Source: Sabellastarte sp. h YS-2021 (lineage: Eukaryota; Annelida; Polychaeta; Sabellida; Sabellidae). Taken from it: 64,000 nt of DNA. Under the pieces are notes generated by a model. The model saw only the letters and a program-made list of their open reading frames with translations, did no database searches and was not told where the DNA came from. The position numbers and the translations under genes were made by a program. Of this stretch, positions 34,242-46,705 are shown piece by piece. The stretch's first letter is position 1; every line of letters begins with the position of its first letter. Location of the stretch: NCBI GenBank assembly GCA_964017235.1, contig OZ024935.1, positions 36,683,596 through 36,747,595 on the forward strand. Reading direction: 5' to 3'.

Positions 34242-35891
34242 GTGAGTCTTACTGTAACTGAGCTATATTTATCAGTGCACATTGTATCCTTACATATACT
34301 AGTTTTTTTACAGTATATTAATTTTATGACAGAGATTTCAGCAATGGCATGGGAGCAGTGTGTGGTGATCTCTTAATGTACATGAATACTTTATTACAAA
34401 TTTCAGTATCAGGCCAGGCTAGGGTTTGGATTGTGTTTCTATGGAAGATATTGGTCATAGCAAGACACTGGTGCCAGATTTCTTGACACAGGAATGGGAA
34501 CAAGTTGGTAAGAAAGGGACCCCCTACCCAAGAAGCTAATGAGGTTGTGAGACCCAGCCATCACTCACACAGCTGGTTTGAGCACTGAGTCTCCGTTTCC
34601 TTAATGGCGACGAACCATGGCTGAAAACCGATGCTAATTCCATTGCTTTCATTGATTTTACTTGAAGTGTTTCTTAAACCTGAGGTTAACACATTGGCTG
34701 ATTCCGAATCTAGTTTTCATTCTTTGTGACATCTGACCTTTTATCCAAATATTCAATTGTATGAACATAGAAGCACTCTTGTAAAGTTGTTGCTTCCCAC
34801 TGATTTTGAGAGCAAAATACCACTTCTATTTTATGAAGATTATATCAAGTAAAAGGCCATATTTTTATAGTATAACCTTTACAATTTGCTGTGTGGAAAC
34901 GTTAGCAACTGGCAATCAGTCATTTGGTGAGTAGTTTTCAACATTATGGAAACAAAGACTAAGAGATCAAAACAGAAAGAGTAAGAGATAAGCCATATTG
35001 TTCCACTCAGCTTCTGGAGACCAGAGGTCTAGGATCCAAGGATGAGCAAAGTCCAGGAATTTTGGCCTGTAGGGGGACAGACACATTGAGGGATATTCAT
35101 AACTTGGCTAGCAAACCCTTTGTATATATTACAAGAACTTCAAATATCTGCAGCATTTGGTTCCAGTTATTGGAAACTTTTGCTAATTTATACTCACAAA
35201 ATATGCCATTTTCTGAAATAGGGACCTCTCAATGGATTCAACTTACACCTATGTTCCACTTATATGAATTTTAGTTGTACTATATCTAGTCAGTTTTACG
35301 TATGCAGGGTAAGAAAAGGTGAAACTCGCGACAGTAAGTGATAATCTGCCACTGGCAATACCCCCTAAAACTGAGTAAAAGAAGGATTCACTGAAATTCT
35401 GAAATAGTTAAAATACAAAACCTTAGAATGCCACAGACATCACAAACATGATAAGAGTGTGACATGCAGTGAAATTCCAAATAGTATATTTCAAATTTTG
35501 AATTTGAATGGCGGTTTCAGGCTTTCATAGAAAATATGTAGGATTTCCTCAGAAGCAAATTTTACATACTGTACTAAATTTACAAATGACAAGTTTTACA
35601 TACAACTAGGCAAACTTTACATTACTTATTGTCTTAGTGTTTCCAAAGCCTGGATCTTCCTCACGGTGAAATTTGGCAGGATGTTGCTTTTAGTAAAGGA
35701 TTCTTTCATAAATTGATGGAGCAGGGTTAGTTTGTGCAGCAAGACATTACATGCTCCAGGACATGTATATTCATTATTCATGTAAATGTTTGTGGCTACA
35801 AATTTGTATCTTGGTTATATTCAAGCTCACACGCAGGTCAAATCAAAGCATTTTTTTTGGAGCTGTTGTGCTTGTGTGCTGCATTTGCTAT
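34242..35891. other. Non-coding stretch
   Basis: No supported feature. Short ORFs have no recognisable product. Confidence 0.4.
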
Positions 35892-36141
35892 GAAGATCCT
35901 AGCCTTGCTTAAGGCTCAAATTTGTACCATATGTTTTGATACTTGTACACAGATATTTGGTATTCATAAAGCACTCATGCATGTTTTGAGATATAAACTG
36001 AGCAGACTGTCTGTGCCATATTCATGTGTAAAATCCAGTACATGTTAATTGTAAGAGTACATTATGCAAAATGACCATGTTTTCGGTATATTTTCTCTTA
36101 ATTACAAGGGTACTTGAGCCTTAAGCAAGGCTATGAAGATC
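35892..36141. mobile_element. Small foldback element with AGCCTTGCTTAAGGCTCAA ends
   Basis: AGCCTTGCTTAAGGCTCAA at 35901-35919 and its exact reverse complement at 36114-36132 bound 250 bp. The inverted similarity continues outward (GAAGATC on both sides). Each end is itself near-palindromic (AGCCTT/AAGGCT). No ORF, so a MITE is the likely identity. Confidence 0.6.
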
Positions 36142-38268
36142 CATGCATTACTTTGTGATCTTTGCACTAATTGATCTATTCATGTTCAGTCATGTTCAAA
36201 ATATGTCAGTATTTTAGATCCGAAAGGTTAAACACTCGTTTTTCATACATGCAGTTGAAATTCATTCACCATAATACAATGACGTAGAATGTGTTCTTTA
36301 GTAGAAGCAAAAATATAAATGTATCATTTTAACATCTTTGTTACATATTTTTCAACTACCTTGAGATTTTATTTATATCACTTACAATTTTTTTGTCTAA
36401 TCATCAGATAAGCACTCGCATTTTATCAGGAACAACCTACTCATCTGAAGTAGACTTATTAGCTTTAGTTGACTTGGCAATTACACCTTTAAATAGAATT
36501 CAGTTTAATAAGAATATCTTTATTAAGTAGAAGTAAATTTAAAGTCCTTAAAAGGCTATTAAAAGGGACATTTACCCATCTATCTGGAATGTTTTCTTGA
36601 GAAGAAGCATCTTTCAGGTCTCTCAAAATTACACGCAACAAGGTACTATAAGGATACTTCCAGATGGAATACTACTTATATTATTAACTACTTTAAAAAA
36701 TTGTTTTGAACTTCATTTTTCACACATTTTGTGTTTTGGTTATATATTTGGGTATATATGTTGTTCTTGTAATTGGCACTCAGTGCTAACTCTTAAGCAG
36801 ATTGTCTTCCATTTGGATTTTTATGACTGACACACCAGACTAATGAACCGAGAACTCCATTTCTCACAAGTTTGTAAAAAGTAATGTCTTGTGGAAATTT
36901 ATTTTTTCTTTGACAGTAAAACTATAGCAAACATAAAGAGCACTGAAGAAAAAATTATCCAAGGAGTTAATTTTGCTGAGTGCCCAGAGGGTGTACTACA
37001 AAACCATTTCTAACCTAAACTAACCTTACAGAGACTCCCATTTGTTACATTTCTTCATCAAGTGTCCAGAAGGTGCACCATAAAACTATCTCAACCTGAT
37101 GTAACCCTACAAAGGCTGAATTAAATTAAACCATCTCTGGCCTTACAAAAGACTCAGATGTATTGCAGTACTTTTATTAAATTTAAATATTCCCCCTCCC
37201 CAATTTGGTTTTTAAACAATGGCAGTGTTCTGGCTTCTCACTTAGATTGTTGTTGTACTTTATTACATATATAGATATAAATGTGATAGCTTTCAAAATC
37301 CAATAAGATGTCAACTGCTGATGCCATAATCAGAGTGTAAGCCTACATACACCAGTGTTACAGAAAGTATCTAGTTCTGGGCAAAAAGAAACTGAACACA
37401 AAGTTTTAACACTGGGATAAATAAAGAGTTTTTATCAATATTTATCAATTTTCTGAATACATGGATGATCTGTAGGAACATGTTCTGTGCACACAAACAC
37501 AAAACCAGATGGTAAATGAGTCATGTATTACTGGCCATATTTTGGTGAAAATTGAAATTACCAGGTATATATATTTAGATCCCTTCAGATACAAAATCTG
37601 AAAACACCCTGGACTCCAGTGTAACTGGATCTGTTTATCTCAGATTAAGCAAGTTTGTGTAAGAAAGCAATTAGTTGTAGTAAACAAAGTGTCAGCTGAT
37701 GTTTACAGTAAGGGGTTTACTAAGGTTTGACACTGACATGGTTCAGATCATGACTTTGTATCTCTCCATCTGCAGTTGTTCTGGTCCAACTGTATACAGT
37801 GCATTAGCCTTGTGTGGAGGCTTTAGAAAATGTGAAGAACAAAGTACAAGATAACACCAGTGGAATACACAAACTGGACTAGGAGTAAAATAATGTACAC
37901 CATTCAACAATCATTTTTATAGCACAAAACCTGGTAAAAGCTCAATGTGCTTTACAAAAATAGAGATTAAAGTAGTTGATAAAAGAGTGTTGCACTTCAG
38001 TTAAGATATAGTACGATTCACAGGAGTATAAAACCTTAAATGGCAATAGTATGTTTCACAGTATACTTTAAAAGAAAGATTGATCTAAACTTATAGATAA
38101 ACCAAAATTTCAGACCCCACAAAACACCCCACAAAATTTAAGAAAAAAGATACTTTACTGAAGTTAAAATATATACAGTTTGAACAAAATATGTTATTTA
38201 CATTCATTGCATGTACCATTTATTAGCATTTATGAGCATGGCAAAAAATTGTAAATTTTTATGAATTG
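36142..38268. other. Non-coding stretch
   Basis: AT-rich with a duplicated phrase (GAGTGCCCAGAGGGTGTACTAC at 36977 and AGTGTCCAGAAGGTGCACCA at 37060) marking an old tandem duplication. No gene is supported. Confidence 0.4.
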
Positions 38269-38342
38269 GGTACAAAATGTCCAGGTACGACTTGTCTGGT
38301 ATGAAATGTCCCAGAACGTAATATGCGGGTATGATATGTCTG
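38269..38342 (+). repeat. Short-period repeat GGTAYGAnnTGTC, four to five units
   Basis: GGTACAAAATGTCC, GGTACGACTTGTCT, GGTATGAAATGTCC and GGTATGATATGTCT recur at about 16-30-bp spacing. Origin unknown. Confidence 0.6.
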
Positions 38343-38669
38343 TATCCCAGTAAACCTACCTCCTGATTGGGAAAAATAAACTCAGTCACACTCTATGGGT
38401 GGATTTTATAATAGGTTTTCGATAGCTTTCCGAACGACAGTATCATCGGGTCTAGAAACTTTCCCATTGGTTCCCAAAAATGTTGCGAATAGCGTGTTGG
38501 ATAGTGTGTTGCAAATTTATAGCAAAGGTAAACCTGGACTTTTGATCAATATTACAATATCAGTGAGTGGTTCTTAATCTAATAGTGGCCCATTAGACAG
38601 GTGCTTATTTTCTAGTTATTGACTCAAAGTACTTGTATTTCAAATTCCCTGAACAGGATGCCAATCTGT

Positions 38670-38800
38670 GTGTTACTTGCCATTTCAAAACCTTTGGCCG
38701 TTTCGAAATGGCCACGGCCATTTTGATACCTTTGCAAGGTTTAGAAATGGCTTGGCCGTTTCGAAACGGCCAACTATTCCTCTTGGCCGTTTTGATACCT
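38670..38800. repeat. Palindrome cluster GGCCGTTTCGAAACGGCC
   Basis: GGCCGTTTCGAAACGGCC (38754-38771) is a perfect 18-bp palindrome, and GGCCGTTTCGAAATGGCC (38696-38713) is the same with one mismatch. Half-copies with GGCCATTTTGATACC and GGCCGTTTTGATACC flank them. Related hairpins lie at 39396-39542. Confidence 0.8.
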
Positions 38801-39395
38801 CACCAGTTTGACATTAGTGGACAGGTATCTTCTGTTGCTTTTAAGCGTAACAGTTGTAATACAATAAAAACTTATATATTTATTAGAACTGCATTTAGCT
38901 TATTGTGAAACATATATCGAACAGAACATACAACAACATTTATTAGTGCATACAAAAACTTTTTTATAAAAAGCATAGTTATTAATATGTATCAATATTA
39001 AGAAGAAAAAAAGAACGAAGTGTAAAATGAAATAGAATTAAATAATATTTTTAATTTATCACTAATCCCTTTTATGCACCCCACCCAATGCAAATGAAAC
39101 AAATCAACATCAAGAGATATCTTCTAAAGTAATAATAATAGCAAATCATTACAATTGTATGTCAGTATTAACTGAGTAAGATTAAGTAAAGAAGGTGCCA
39201 AAAAGCACATGTATTCTAGATCATCCACTATAATTCTTTGAAAAGTCAAGCAATAAATCTCTCCTTGATTGATCTTCCTGTTATGTGAATTTGTTTAACC
39301 TTTCATATTTACCTTTTAAACAACCCACTAATATTTAATTGAAACAAATCAACATTAAAAAACACATGCTGTAGAAAAATGTAGAAATCAGGTGA
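38801..39395. other. Spacer between palindrome clusters
   Basis: Contains a duplicated AAACAAATCAACAT phrase (39097 and 39341), which suggests the flanks of the two clusters are themselves repeats. No ORF is supported. Confidence 0.4.
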
Positions 39396-39542
39396 GGTTT
39401 CAAAATGGCCAAGTTTTTGATTTGGCCATTTTGAAACCAGGTTTTGAACTGGCCAGGCTGTTTCAAAACCAAGGAAGGTTTCAAAACGGCCAAGTAAATA
39501 ATTTGGCCGTTTTGAAACGGCCAGGGTTTCAAAATGGCCAGG
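39396..39542. repeat. Two GGTTTCAAAAYGGCCAA hairpins plus a half-copy
   Basis: Hairpin 1 pairs GGTTTCAAAATGGCCAA (39396-39412) with 39422-39438, 17 bp perfect. Hairpin 2 pairs GGTTTCAAAACGGCCAA (39477-39493) with 39503-39520, 16 bp perfect. The T/C difference in the left arms is matched by an A/G difference in the right arms. A half-copy, GGTTTCAAAATGGCCAGG, ends the cluster. Confidence 0.85.
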
Positions 39543-39656
39543 AACATGTCTTTTTCAACACTTGGAGACAAGTAAGAGAAGGGCTTAGATAAGCAGTGCA
39601 TACTAGTTGATGAAGATTTGGCACTGTAAACCCAACATAAATTGCAAACTTTATTT

Positions 39657-40655
39657 TGTATTTGTATTTATACTCAGCGCAATGTCTCCATGTACTACAA
39701 GACTCAAAGTGCTATATGACCCATCCGACTGCACCAGTACAGCCCAAGCTCTTAAGTGACTGACATTCACCTAACTAAAAGACAGGGGCTCAATGATGAC
39801 AATTTATCAACGTCCTTGAGGTTCTTTAGCCTGCCACTGGGGATAGGACCCAATGACAGAGGACCGCCATTTTAAGTGGATTGAACCAGATTGGAGACTA
39901 GTCTGAATGCCCACAATCCGGGTTGACAAGGGTAAATCTCAACCCCACTCAAGAGATGGATTGAAGCAGATTGATTCAACCCTCTTTGTAGTGTGAACCC
40001 TCTCAATCCGAGTTGACAAGGGTTGAGAGTGTTGGTGCTGTAATCAGTTGACTTACTGCCTAGAAACAATTGCTTAACTTAATATGTATACCAAAATCCT
40101 TTGTAAGCAACTAAAAGTGATTGTGATTTTTCTGAATGATTGCAATTCTGTATAAAATGTATGAATATTTGTAATTGTAGCAGGATAATTTAATAAGCAG
40201 AAATATTTATAATGATTGCAATTGGTCTTTTGCTAAAAAACTGACACAGTCTTAATAATATAACATTCCGGTTTGGTTAATTATAAAAATAACAGTCTTT
40301 TAACTGTATTAGGTATAACATAGTATTGGGTCTTTTTTATTTTTATTAATATTAGCATTATCAATTTTGAAAAAAAATAAATGTCAATTAAGTAGTTTTC
40401 ATGTGTACATAAAGCTAAATTTGGAGGTTTTACTGTTGTCCGATTTTTGACACTTCTCAGTCCAGATTAAACTCTGTAGTGTGGACACTCCACTCGGATA
40501 TCAGATGAATCTGCTTCAGTCTGCTTCAACCCTCAATCCTTGTCAACCCGGATTGAAGTGTGAACCCCACCTATGTGTCTGTCTGTAACTGGGTTTGAAC
40601 CCACATCCTCTGTGTCCCTAGGCTGGTGTGTTACCCACTAGGCCATAGTAGCACA
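39657..40655 (-). mobile_element. tRNA-derived SINE, family 2, copy 2, split by a MITE
   Basis: The tail and body occupy 39657-39876 (ATTTATACTCAGCGCAATG... GACAGAGGACCGCCATTTTAA). The tRNA-like head resumes at 40565-40655 (CTGGGTTTGAACCC, then GTGTGTTACCCACTAGGCC in reverse sense). The two parts join correctly when aligned to the uninterrupted copy at 56036-56338, with about 12 bases lost at the junction. Confidence 0.8.
39877..40564 (+). mobile_element. MITE with AATCCGGGTTGACAAGG subterminal inverted repeats
   Basis: CACAATCCGGGTTGACAAGGG at 39912 and CCTTGTCAACCCGGATTG near 40536 are inverted. The accessory words GATTGAAGCAGATTGA and GTAGTGTGAACC also recur in inverted order. The interior has no ORF and is shared with 7895-8264. 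It is nested in a SINE. Confidence 0.75.
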
Positions 40656-41924
40656 CAAATTTTCAGGCCCAGATTCAAACCAACAAACCAACAGTGTTGT
40701 TTGTAAAATACCTAAACACATAGTCTTGTAGCAATGGAATGTACTAATTTATATAAGCAACAAACACTGGCAAAATAACTGTTTTGAATGACAAACCTGT
40801 AAACTCTCTGATATGCTCAGCAAGATGAAATGTGAGTGGCATAAAGCCTTTTACTTAGGCTAGTATAACAGGTTATCTCAAAAGATAATCAAATGGGAAA
40901 TATAAAATAAACATATGGCACCATGGTGAAAGTTGATGTCTTCCTGGATAGTGAAGGTAGAACAACAAACCTTTAGTAGATGTACACTGACTTTGAAAGT
41001 TTATTTTTTTTCTATTTCTGGAATTTTACTTTGTGAATTGGTTGATCATGACACAGTGAATGATAGAGCTGGCAGGAAGAGACAAAATGTTTTATTACTG
41101 AAACTCTGTAATTTCCCTTGGTTGTGAAAGTTTTATAGTCAGGATGATTGGCGTTATTGCTGTCTAGCTTCCACTCTTTGCTGAATTTAGCTTAAAATAC
41201 AAGATCCAAATTAAATCAATCTCTTATATGATCTCAGAAAATAATCAAGGGAATGAGTAATTCAATAAATAAACTTGACAAGCAAAGACTTGTCAGTAAA
41301 CAAGTAATGTTGATCTTTAACAAAGGCTATTTTATTGTAATTTCAAAGGAGGGTTTGATGATTGCAATTTGAATAGCTGTTACACCAATTATGAGCCTAG
41401 TTCCAGTTTATGACACCAAACAGATGAGAGAAGTGCATGCACAGAATGTGAGTGATAATTGAAGTTCCCAGGAGAGTGGGTGATAATACAAGAAAAGTGC
41501 TGACAGGTGCCTGAGTGAGGGGCTGTATACTTGGTGCCACTTTAGCCAAGTGGAATTCCTCCTCTGGCATAAAGTGCAATGCAAAACAAGTGTGGCACAT
41601 GCACTAATGATGGACATACATCTCCAGGGGGAAATTCAGGTGCATGGAAAATTTGTGCTGGCCCACCTTTTCTTTTTTGAGGGGAAAGGGAATGAGAGAC
41701 CTTAGTTGACAATTGGTTAACCAGTTAACTATCAATTCAGCTCTGTGGTTATTGGTTTGAATACAACATTTAGGTTCCACTGACATCCTGTTCTGATAGA
41801 AATGGAATGCAATAACCCAATTTTCATCCTCATTGTGAAATGTTGAAATTAAACATGATTGAAAAAGGAAGTTACTGTCTTGTCCAAATAGCTCCAAACA
41901 TAAAGAAAACTGTTGGACTGGGCC
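40656..41924. other. Non-coding stretch
   Basis: No supported feature. Confidence 0.4.
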
Positions 41925-42074
41925 CGGGTTCCTAAAAGTACTTCACCGTGACTTAAAGTTATGACTTTTAGTACATTTTAACAAAGCAGAAAATCTAAGT
42001 TTCGGCTAAGTCTTAGCCTCAAAGTTAAGCCCGCCTGAGAAATATATGACTTCTGTAAATTTTTCTCCACTTCA

Positions 42075-42652
42075 GGGGCCGATTTCACTAAAGGACTTAA
42101 ACTAAGTCCCTTTTTTGGCTAAGTCTTGGACTTAAATCTAAGACTTTGGTCTTAGCTAGAAAAATGGATTTCACAAAGGTGACTTAGCTAAGTCCAGGCT
42201 TATCATATAACCACAGTGGTTTTCTGTGTCATGTGACCTTTTGTATCTATTCAAAATATAATATTGATGCCACATATTCTTCATTTAATGTATTTTATCT
42301 AAGGATAAGTGCTGTTTTGAAATTGAAAACCTTGTTAGCACATATAAACTTCCCAAACACTACTTTAGTGAGGTGTTCTGCATAATTATAATTTATTTAC
42401 AGCCATTTCAAATTTTGAAGTGGAGAAAAGTTTATGGCGGCCATATGTAAGTCCTCTTTACAAAATTTAAGCCCACTACCTCCCAGACTTAAAAGTTAAG
42501 TCCACTGACTTAGCAATTTCATGGACTTAGCTGCTTTGTGAAATCCGCTAAGTCTAAGACCACAGACTTAGCAGTTTTTTGACAAAATTTAAGACCAAAG
42601 TCTTAGATTTAAGCCTAAATCTGGACTTAAGTCCCTTTGTGAAATCGGCCCC
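42075..42652 (+). mobile_element. MITE copy 1 with GGGGCCGATTTCAC inverted termini
   Basis: The left end GGGGCCGATTTCACTAAAGG and the right end (reverse complement GGGGCCGATTTCACAAAGGG) match over about 26 bp. Numerous internal (T)AAGTC/GACTTA words make both halves self-complementary. 578 bp, no ORF. It sits inside copy 2. Confidence 0.8.
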
Positions 42653-42778
42653 AGAATTGAAATGGCTGAACGTAAAGTGTAAGTATATACAACACCTCCC
42701 TATCAAAACAGTCTTTCAAAGTTTTTATATGGTTACAAGGTTTTCCATTGCAAAACACCATTTTTATTACGCTACAAT

Positions 42779-42927
42779 AGCTTACCATGTGGGACTTAAT
42801 GCTGTTCTCGGGTTGCCACACCCGGGGCCAACGTCTTAGAAAAAAAGATCGTTCTTGTTAGCCACCGGATATACTGGTAGTTGTCGTCACGTGATAACTT
42901 CTGACCAATCGCCCTACTTTCTCGTTG
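42779..42927 (+). repeat. DIRS left inverted terminal repeat
   Basis: It begins AGCTTACCATGTGGGACTTA and ends CCCTACTTTCTCGTTG. It matches the reverse complement of 48406-48554 over its whole length, with a single C/G difference in the CACCCGGGG stretch. Confidence 0.9.
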
Positions 42928-43153
42928 GCCACGATTGACTGGTAGCAGTTTGTAAATATACAGACATTTTCATTTATTTCTCAGTCTTTACGTATTGTTG
43001 GAGGCTAATATTTGAATATTTCATTTCATATATTTCATAGATTGTTCTGTAAAATTATTGATTTCACAACTTAAGTATTTTCCTTACAATCCGCGTGTTT
43101 TGAGTTTTCTCGGTTCAGGCAATTTCAATTGTACGTCTTTTTATTGCGTTAAA

Positions 43154-45315
43154 ATGTCTCTCCATCAAGCAAACAAAGACAAACCGAGAGCTCAGAAATG
43201 CCGCCATTTTTGCTTCAGTTTTGATAATCATAACTACTGCCCTACCTGTAGGGAGGCTGGCAAGGGAGATGACCCCTGTGTCACCTTTGAAGCACCCTGC
43301 CATATTTGCACGTCTCTCACTGATGAGCAATTGCAAAAAAATCAAAACAGGAAGCGGTACTTAAAAAAGCAAAAAGCGGAAACTAGTTCTAAAGATGAAC
43401 TAGATCTCTTGGGTGAAGGCGATGGGGACTCTTTTACTGGTTCCAATGCAGACCTAGAGAGTGCTGCTGATAACCTCTTTACCTCACCCCCCGTCCTCAA
43501 CCTCTCGCCTTCAGTTCTTTATCATTAAAAACCCCAGCTAAAGCTGTCCCACCCACCCCAGGTACTGTTTTGCAAAACAAAATTCAAAGAAATTTAGAGA
43601 AATCCCTGGGTGATTCCTTAAATATACATTTACAGCAGCAAATAGGTTCCTTCCAGGCATCCATGTTAGAAGCATTTCAATCACTCCGAGAGGAGTTATC
43701 AATTAAAAAGCCATCCGAGGTTGAACCCTCGTCTCAGGCTTCAAAAGCTGGTCCATCCAGCAACATTGCTGCTCATCTGGACCTACCCCCTCCGAGGTCA
43801 AGTACTAATGCTCAGTCTGAGGCAATGGATGTGGACGTTGGTCCAGCACTCCCTCCTCGACTAGTACTTAACCAAACTACCTCGGATTAGTACGTTGCCC
43901 CTTCTGAGGCTATACCGAAGGATTCCTCATACTCACACAAAAAACAAAGCCACAGACAAACAGTAGCACCGAGCTCTGCCTCGGATCAACTGGATGAGGA
44001 TTCCGACGAACCTCGGATCCATCCAACTAGACCTAAGAAACACTCTGACAAGAGCAAGCATAAATCTAGGTCCAGATATGTGTCATCTTCAGAGGAAGAT
44101 CACTCCCCTGTTGCCAGACACAGGTCTTCTAAGCCCTCTAGGGCTCAGCCCTCAGGCGCAGCTTCTGATCAAGACCTCCCACAACATGATCCAGACCCCC
44201 CTTATTATAGGGAAGTAGCTCTGTCTGACATTCCCTCCCAATACTCTGAAGAAGTAGACACCTTCAGGCGCATTCTTTCTCTCCCTGACCCCAGGGACTC
44301 TATGCCTAGGTCTTCAACTTCAGTGTTGGGTCTGGATGACGAAAAAGGCCGTCAAGAGCTCAGACCTAGAGGTCCTTCCTCTATTCTACCACTTAGCTCA
44401 GTTATCAAGGACGCCTTTGATAAATTTCAACATGATTTCAAAGCTGCCAATTTAGCTGAGGGCAAATATGTCAAGCCTCCTCCATCCACTTCTAAGTGGT
44501 ATAAGGTTGGACAGCCCACTTTTCAAGACAAAATTCAGGAGTTGAATACAGACTTTGCTAAGATCTGTATTACTCCTAGACCTCCTGGGGCACCAGTAGC
44601 CAAAGTCCCTCTGCCAGTTCTTAAGGAGCTGGAACATCAGGCTAGACAAAATATTTCAACCCTCAATTTCACCGCTGCCTTTGCCAAAACCTCTTCTTCT
44701 TGCAATACTTCCTTGGAAAAGTGCCAACATAGCATTAAGTCAACTGTCAAGAAGATAAAATCTCAGATCCAGAAAGGTGCCAATCCTGAGAAAGCAGCAA
44801 AGCGCGGATATGAGGAAGTTGCTGAGTACTTGGATTTTTGGAACAAGACGGTTCTTGTTCAACATAGAGCTCTTACCTGTCTCAGCAAATCTCTAGCCCA
44901 TATTCTCCAGAGGGAATTATATTCCATGGCTAATACCGGCTTGCTTAGGCGCGAAGCCGAAATGACTTTATTACATCCCCAGCTAGGGGAAACGAGACGC
45001 CAAGAACTTAGGAACTTGTCCTTCTGGGACTCCTCCTTGTTCGAGTCTCAACTCGTAAAGGAAGGTGAGGACTTCCTTCTCAAAAAAGGCACCTCAAAAG
45101 ATTCTCAGGGTTTCGCACCCTACCAGAATAAGCCCTTTTGTGGCCCCCACAAGAAAAGAGGCTCCTACAGGAAACGCCCCTATGGGGGCAATACCTCTCA
45201 AAGCAGTAACCAATCCTTTCCCTCGGGAAGAGGAAAATCCAACTTCAGAGGCTCCAGGGGTCGTTTTCGACCCCACAATAGGGGAAGGGGGTGTGGAAAC
45301 CCCCCTTCTCAATGA
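43154..45315 (+). pseudogene. DIRS gag-like ORF, broken
   Basis: The likely start is ATG at 43154 (MSLHQANKDK), after the terminal repeat and a leader. The N-terminal part has a Cys/His cluster (KCRHFC...CPTCREAG...PCHIC) as in DIRS gag proteins, then a charged stretch. That frame stops at 43528. The next part reads in another frame from about 43522, so a frameshift lies there. It is interrupted by a TAG at 43888-43890 and then runs open from 43891 to 45315, ending in an Arg/Gly-rich tail (GRGKSNFRGSRGRFRP) that probably binds RNA. Gag would package the element RNA. With one shift and one stop, this copy cannot make it. Confidence 0.8.
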
Positions 45316-45337
45316 CTCCTCCAAAGCCTCACTCAGT

Positions 45338-46705
45338 CCACCAGTAGGAAGTCGCCTCCGTTCTTTCAAGAGAGACTGGCTAATAAACAAATGTTCTCCT
45401 GGACGACTGGCTGATCTCAGGAGGAATCCCAAAGGGACACACAGGCAGTGGTAGACCTAACCCAATCCTTGGGTTGGATAATCAACCAAGAAAAATCAGA
45501 ACTGAAACCTACTCAGGTGTTTTCGTTCATGGGCTACAAATGCCACCTAGATTCAGCCCTTGTAAGACCCACTCACGAGTCACGAGAGATGGCTCAAACT
45601 TCAGGATTTGATCCTACGACTCAAGTCAAAACGTGTTTTGACTGCAAGATGTTTGATGTCTCTAATTGGGTTGCTAGCCTCAACAGAGAAAATGGTCCCG
45701 GAGGGACGCCTTCACATGAGGCCCTTTCAGTTTCATCTCAAGGAGCACTGGAGATATCCTCAGTCACTGGACAACCTCCTTCCTTGGACAGAAACCATTG
45801 TAGCCCACCTAGATTGGTGGCAAAACCCCTCAAATGTGATGAAAGGCGCAGACCTTCATCCCAAGGACCACAGTATCCAACTCTTTACCGACGCCTCAAA
45901 CGAAGGTTGGGGCGCTCACTTAGATCAAAATTCTACAAAAGGGCTGTGGTCAGAGCGGGAAAAAAGGCTACACATAAATGTCCTGGAATTGAAGGCGGTC
46001 TCCCTGGCCCTTCGAGACTTCAAGGACCAGTGCCAGAATCAAACAGTGTTAGTTGCGACGGACAACTCAACAGTGGTAGCCTACATCAACAAAGAGGGGG
46101 GAACTCACTCAACAGAGATGTGCACTCTCCTGTGGAAAATCATTACCTGGTGCCATCACTACCATATAACATTGAAAGCCAGGCACATTCCAGGGTGTCT
46201 GAATGTGATGGCTGACCTGCTATCCAGGTCCACCCAAGTGCTGTCAACAGAATGGTCTCTGCACCCACAGGTCTTCAAGCAAATCTGCCAGAAGTGGTTC
46301 ACCCCTCATGTAGACTTATTCGCCACTCACCTGAATCACAAACTCCCTCTATATGTGTCTCCTATCCCAGACCCAAGGGCCTGGGACATAGATGCTCTGA
46401 ACATAAACTGGACCAACCTCACGGCCTACGCCTACCCTCCTACGGCTCTCCTTCACAAGGTGATCCAAAAGTTCAAGCAATGCCATTGCCTGATCATCGT
46501 GATAGCCCCAGGCTGGCCAGGGATGCCCTGGTTTTGGGACCTAGTGCAGCTCTCAACAGAGATCCCACTACAACTCCCAGTGTCAACGACCCTACTCAAA
46601 CAGTCCCACAAGTATGTGTTCCACAACAACCCACAACAGCTGAACCTCCACGCCTGGTGTCTAGGAGCGGACAACTCCAAGAACAAGGCTTCTCTGTGGA
46701 GGTGA
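45338..46705 (+). pseudogene. DIRS reverse transcriptase/RNase H, RT core lost
   Basis: The RT entry motif PPVGSRLRSF (about 45338-45368) is followed almost at once by DWLIN and, in another frame, by LGWIINQEKSEL with PTQVFSFMGY. Those blocks normally lie after the catalytic YxDD. Most of the palm, including one catalytic Asp, is therefore missing. A second shift is caused by a 7-bp tandem duplication (CACGAGT CACGAG, 45574-45586), which returns the frame. Downstream the RNase H is complete: FTDASNEGWG, NVLELKAV, ATDNSTVVAYI and MADLLSR supply the D-E-D-D set. A C-terminal block (HVDLFATHLN... WPGMPWFWDL) typical of DIRS polyproteins follows. Confidence 0.8.

Noticed and set aside
43058..43153. 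Upstream ATG for the gag ORF at 43058
   Set aside because: The 32 residues before MSLHQANK lack any pattern and lie in the leader; the ATG at 43154 directly precedes the conserved charged and Cys-rich part.
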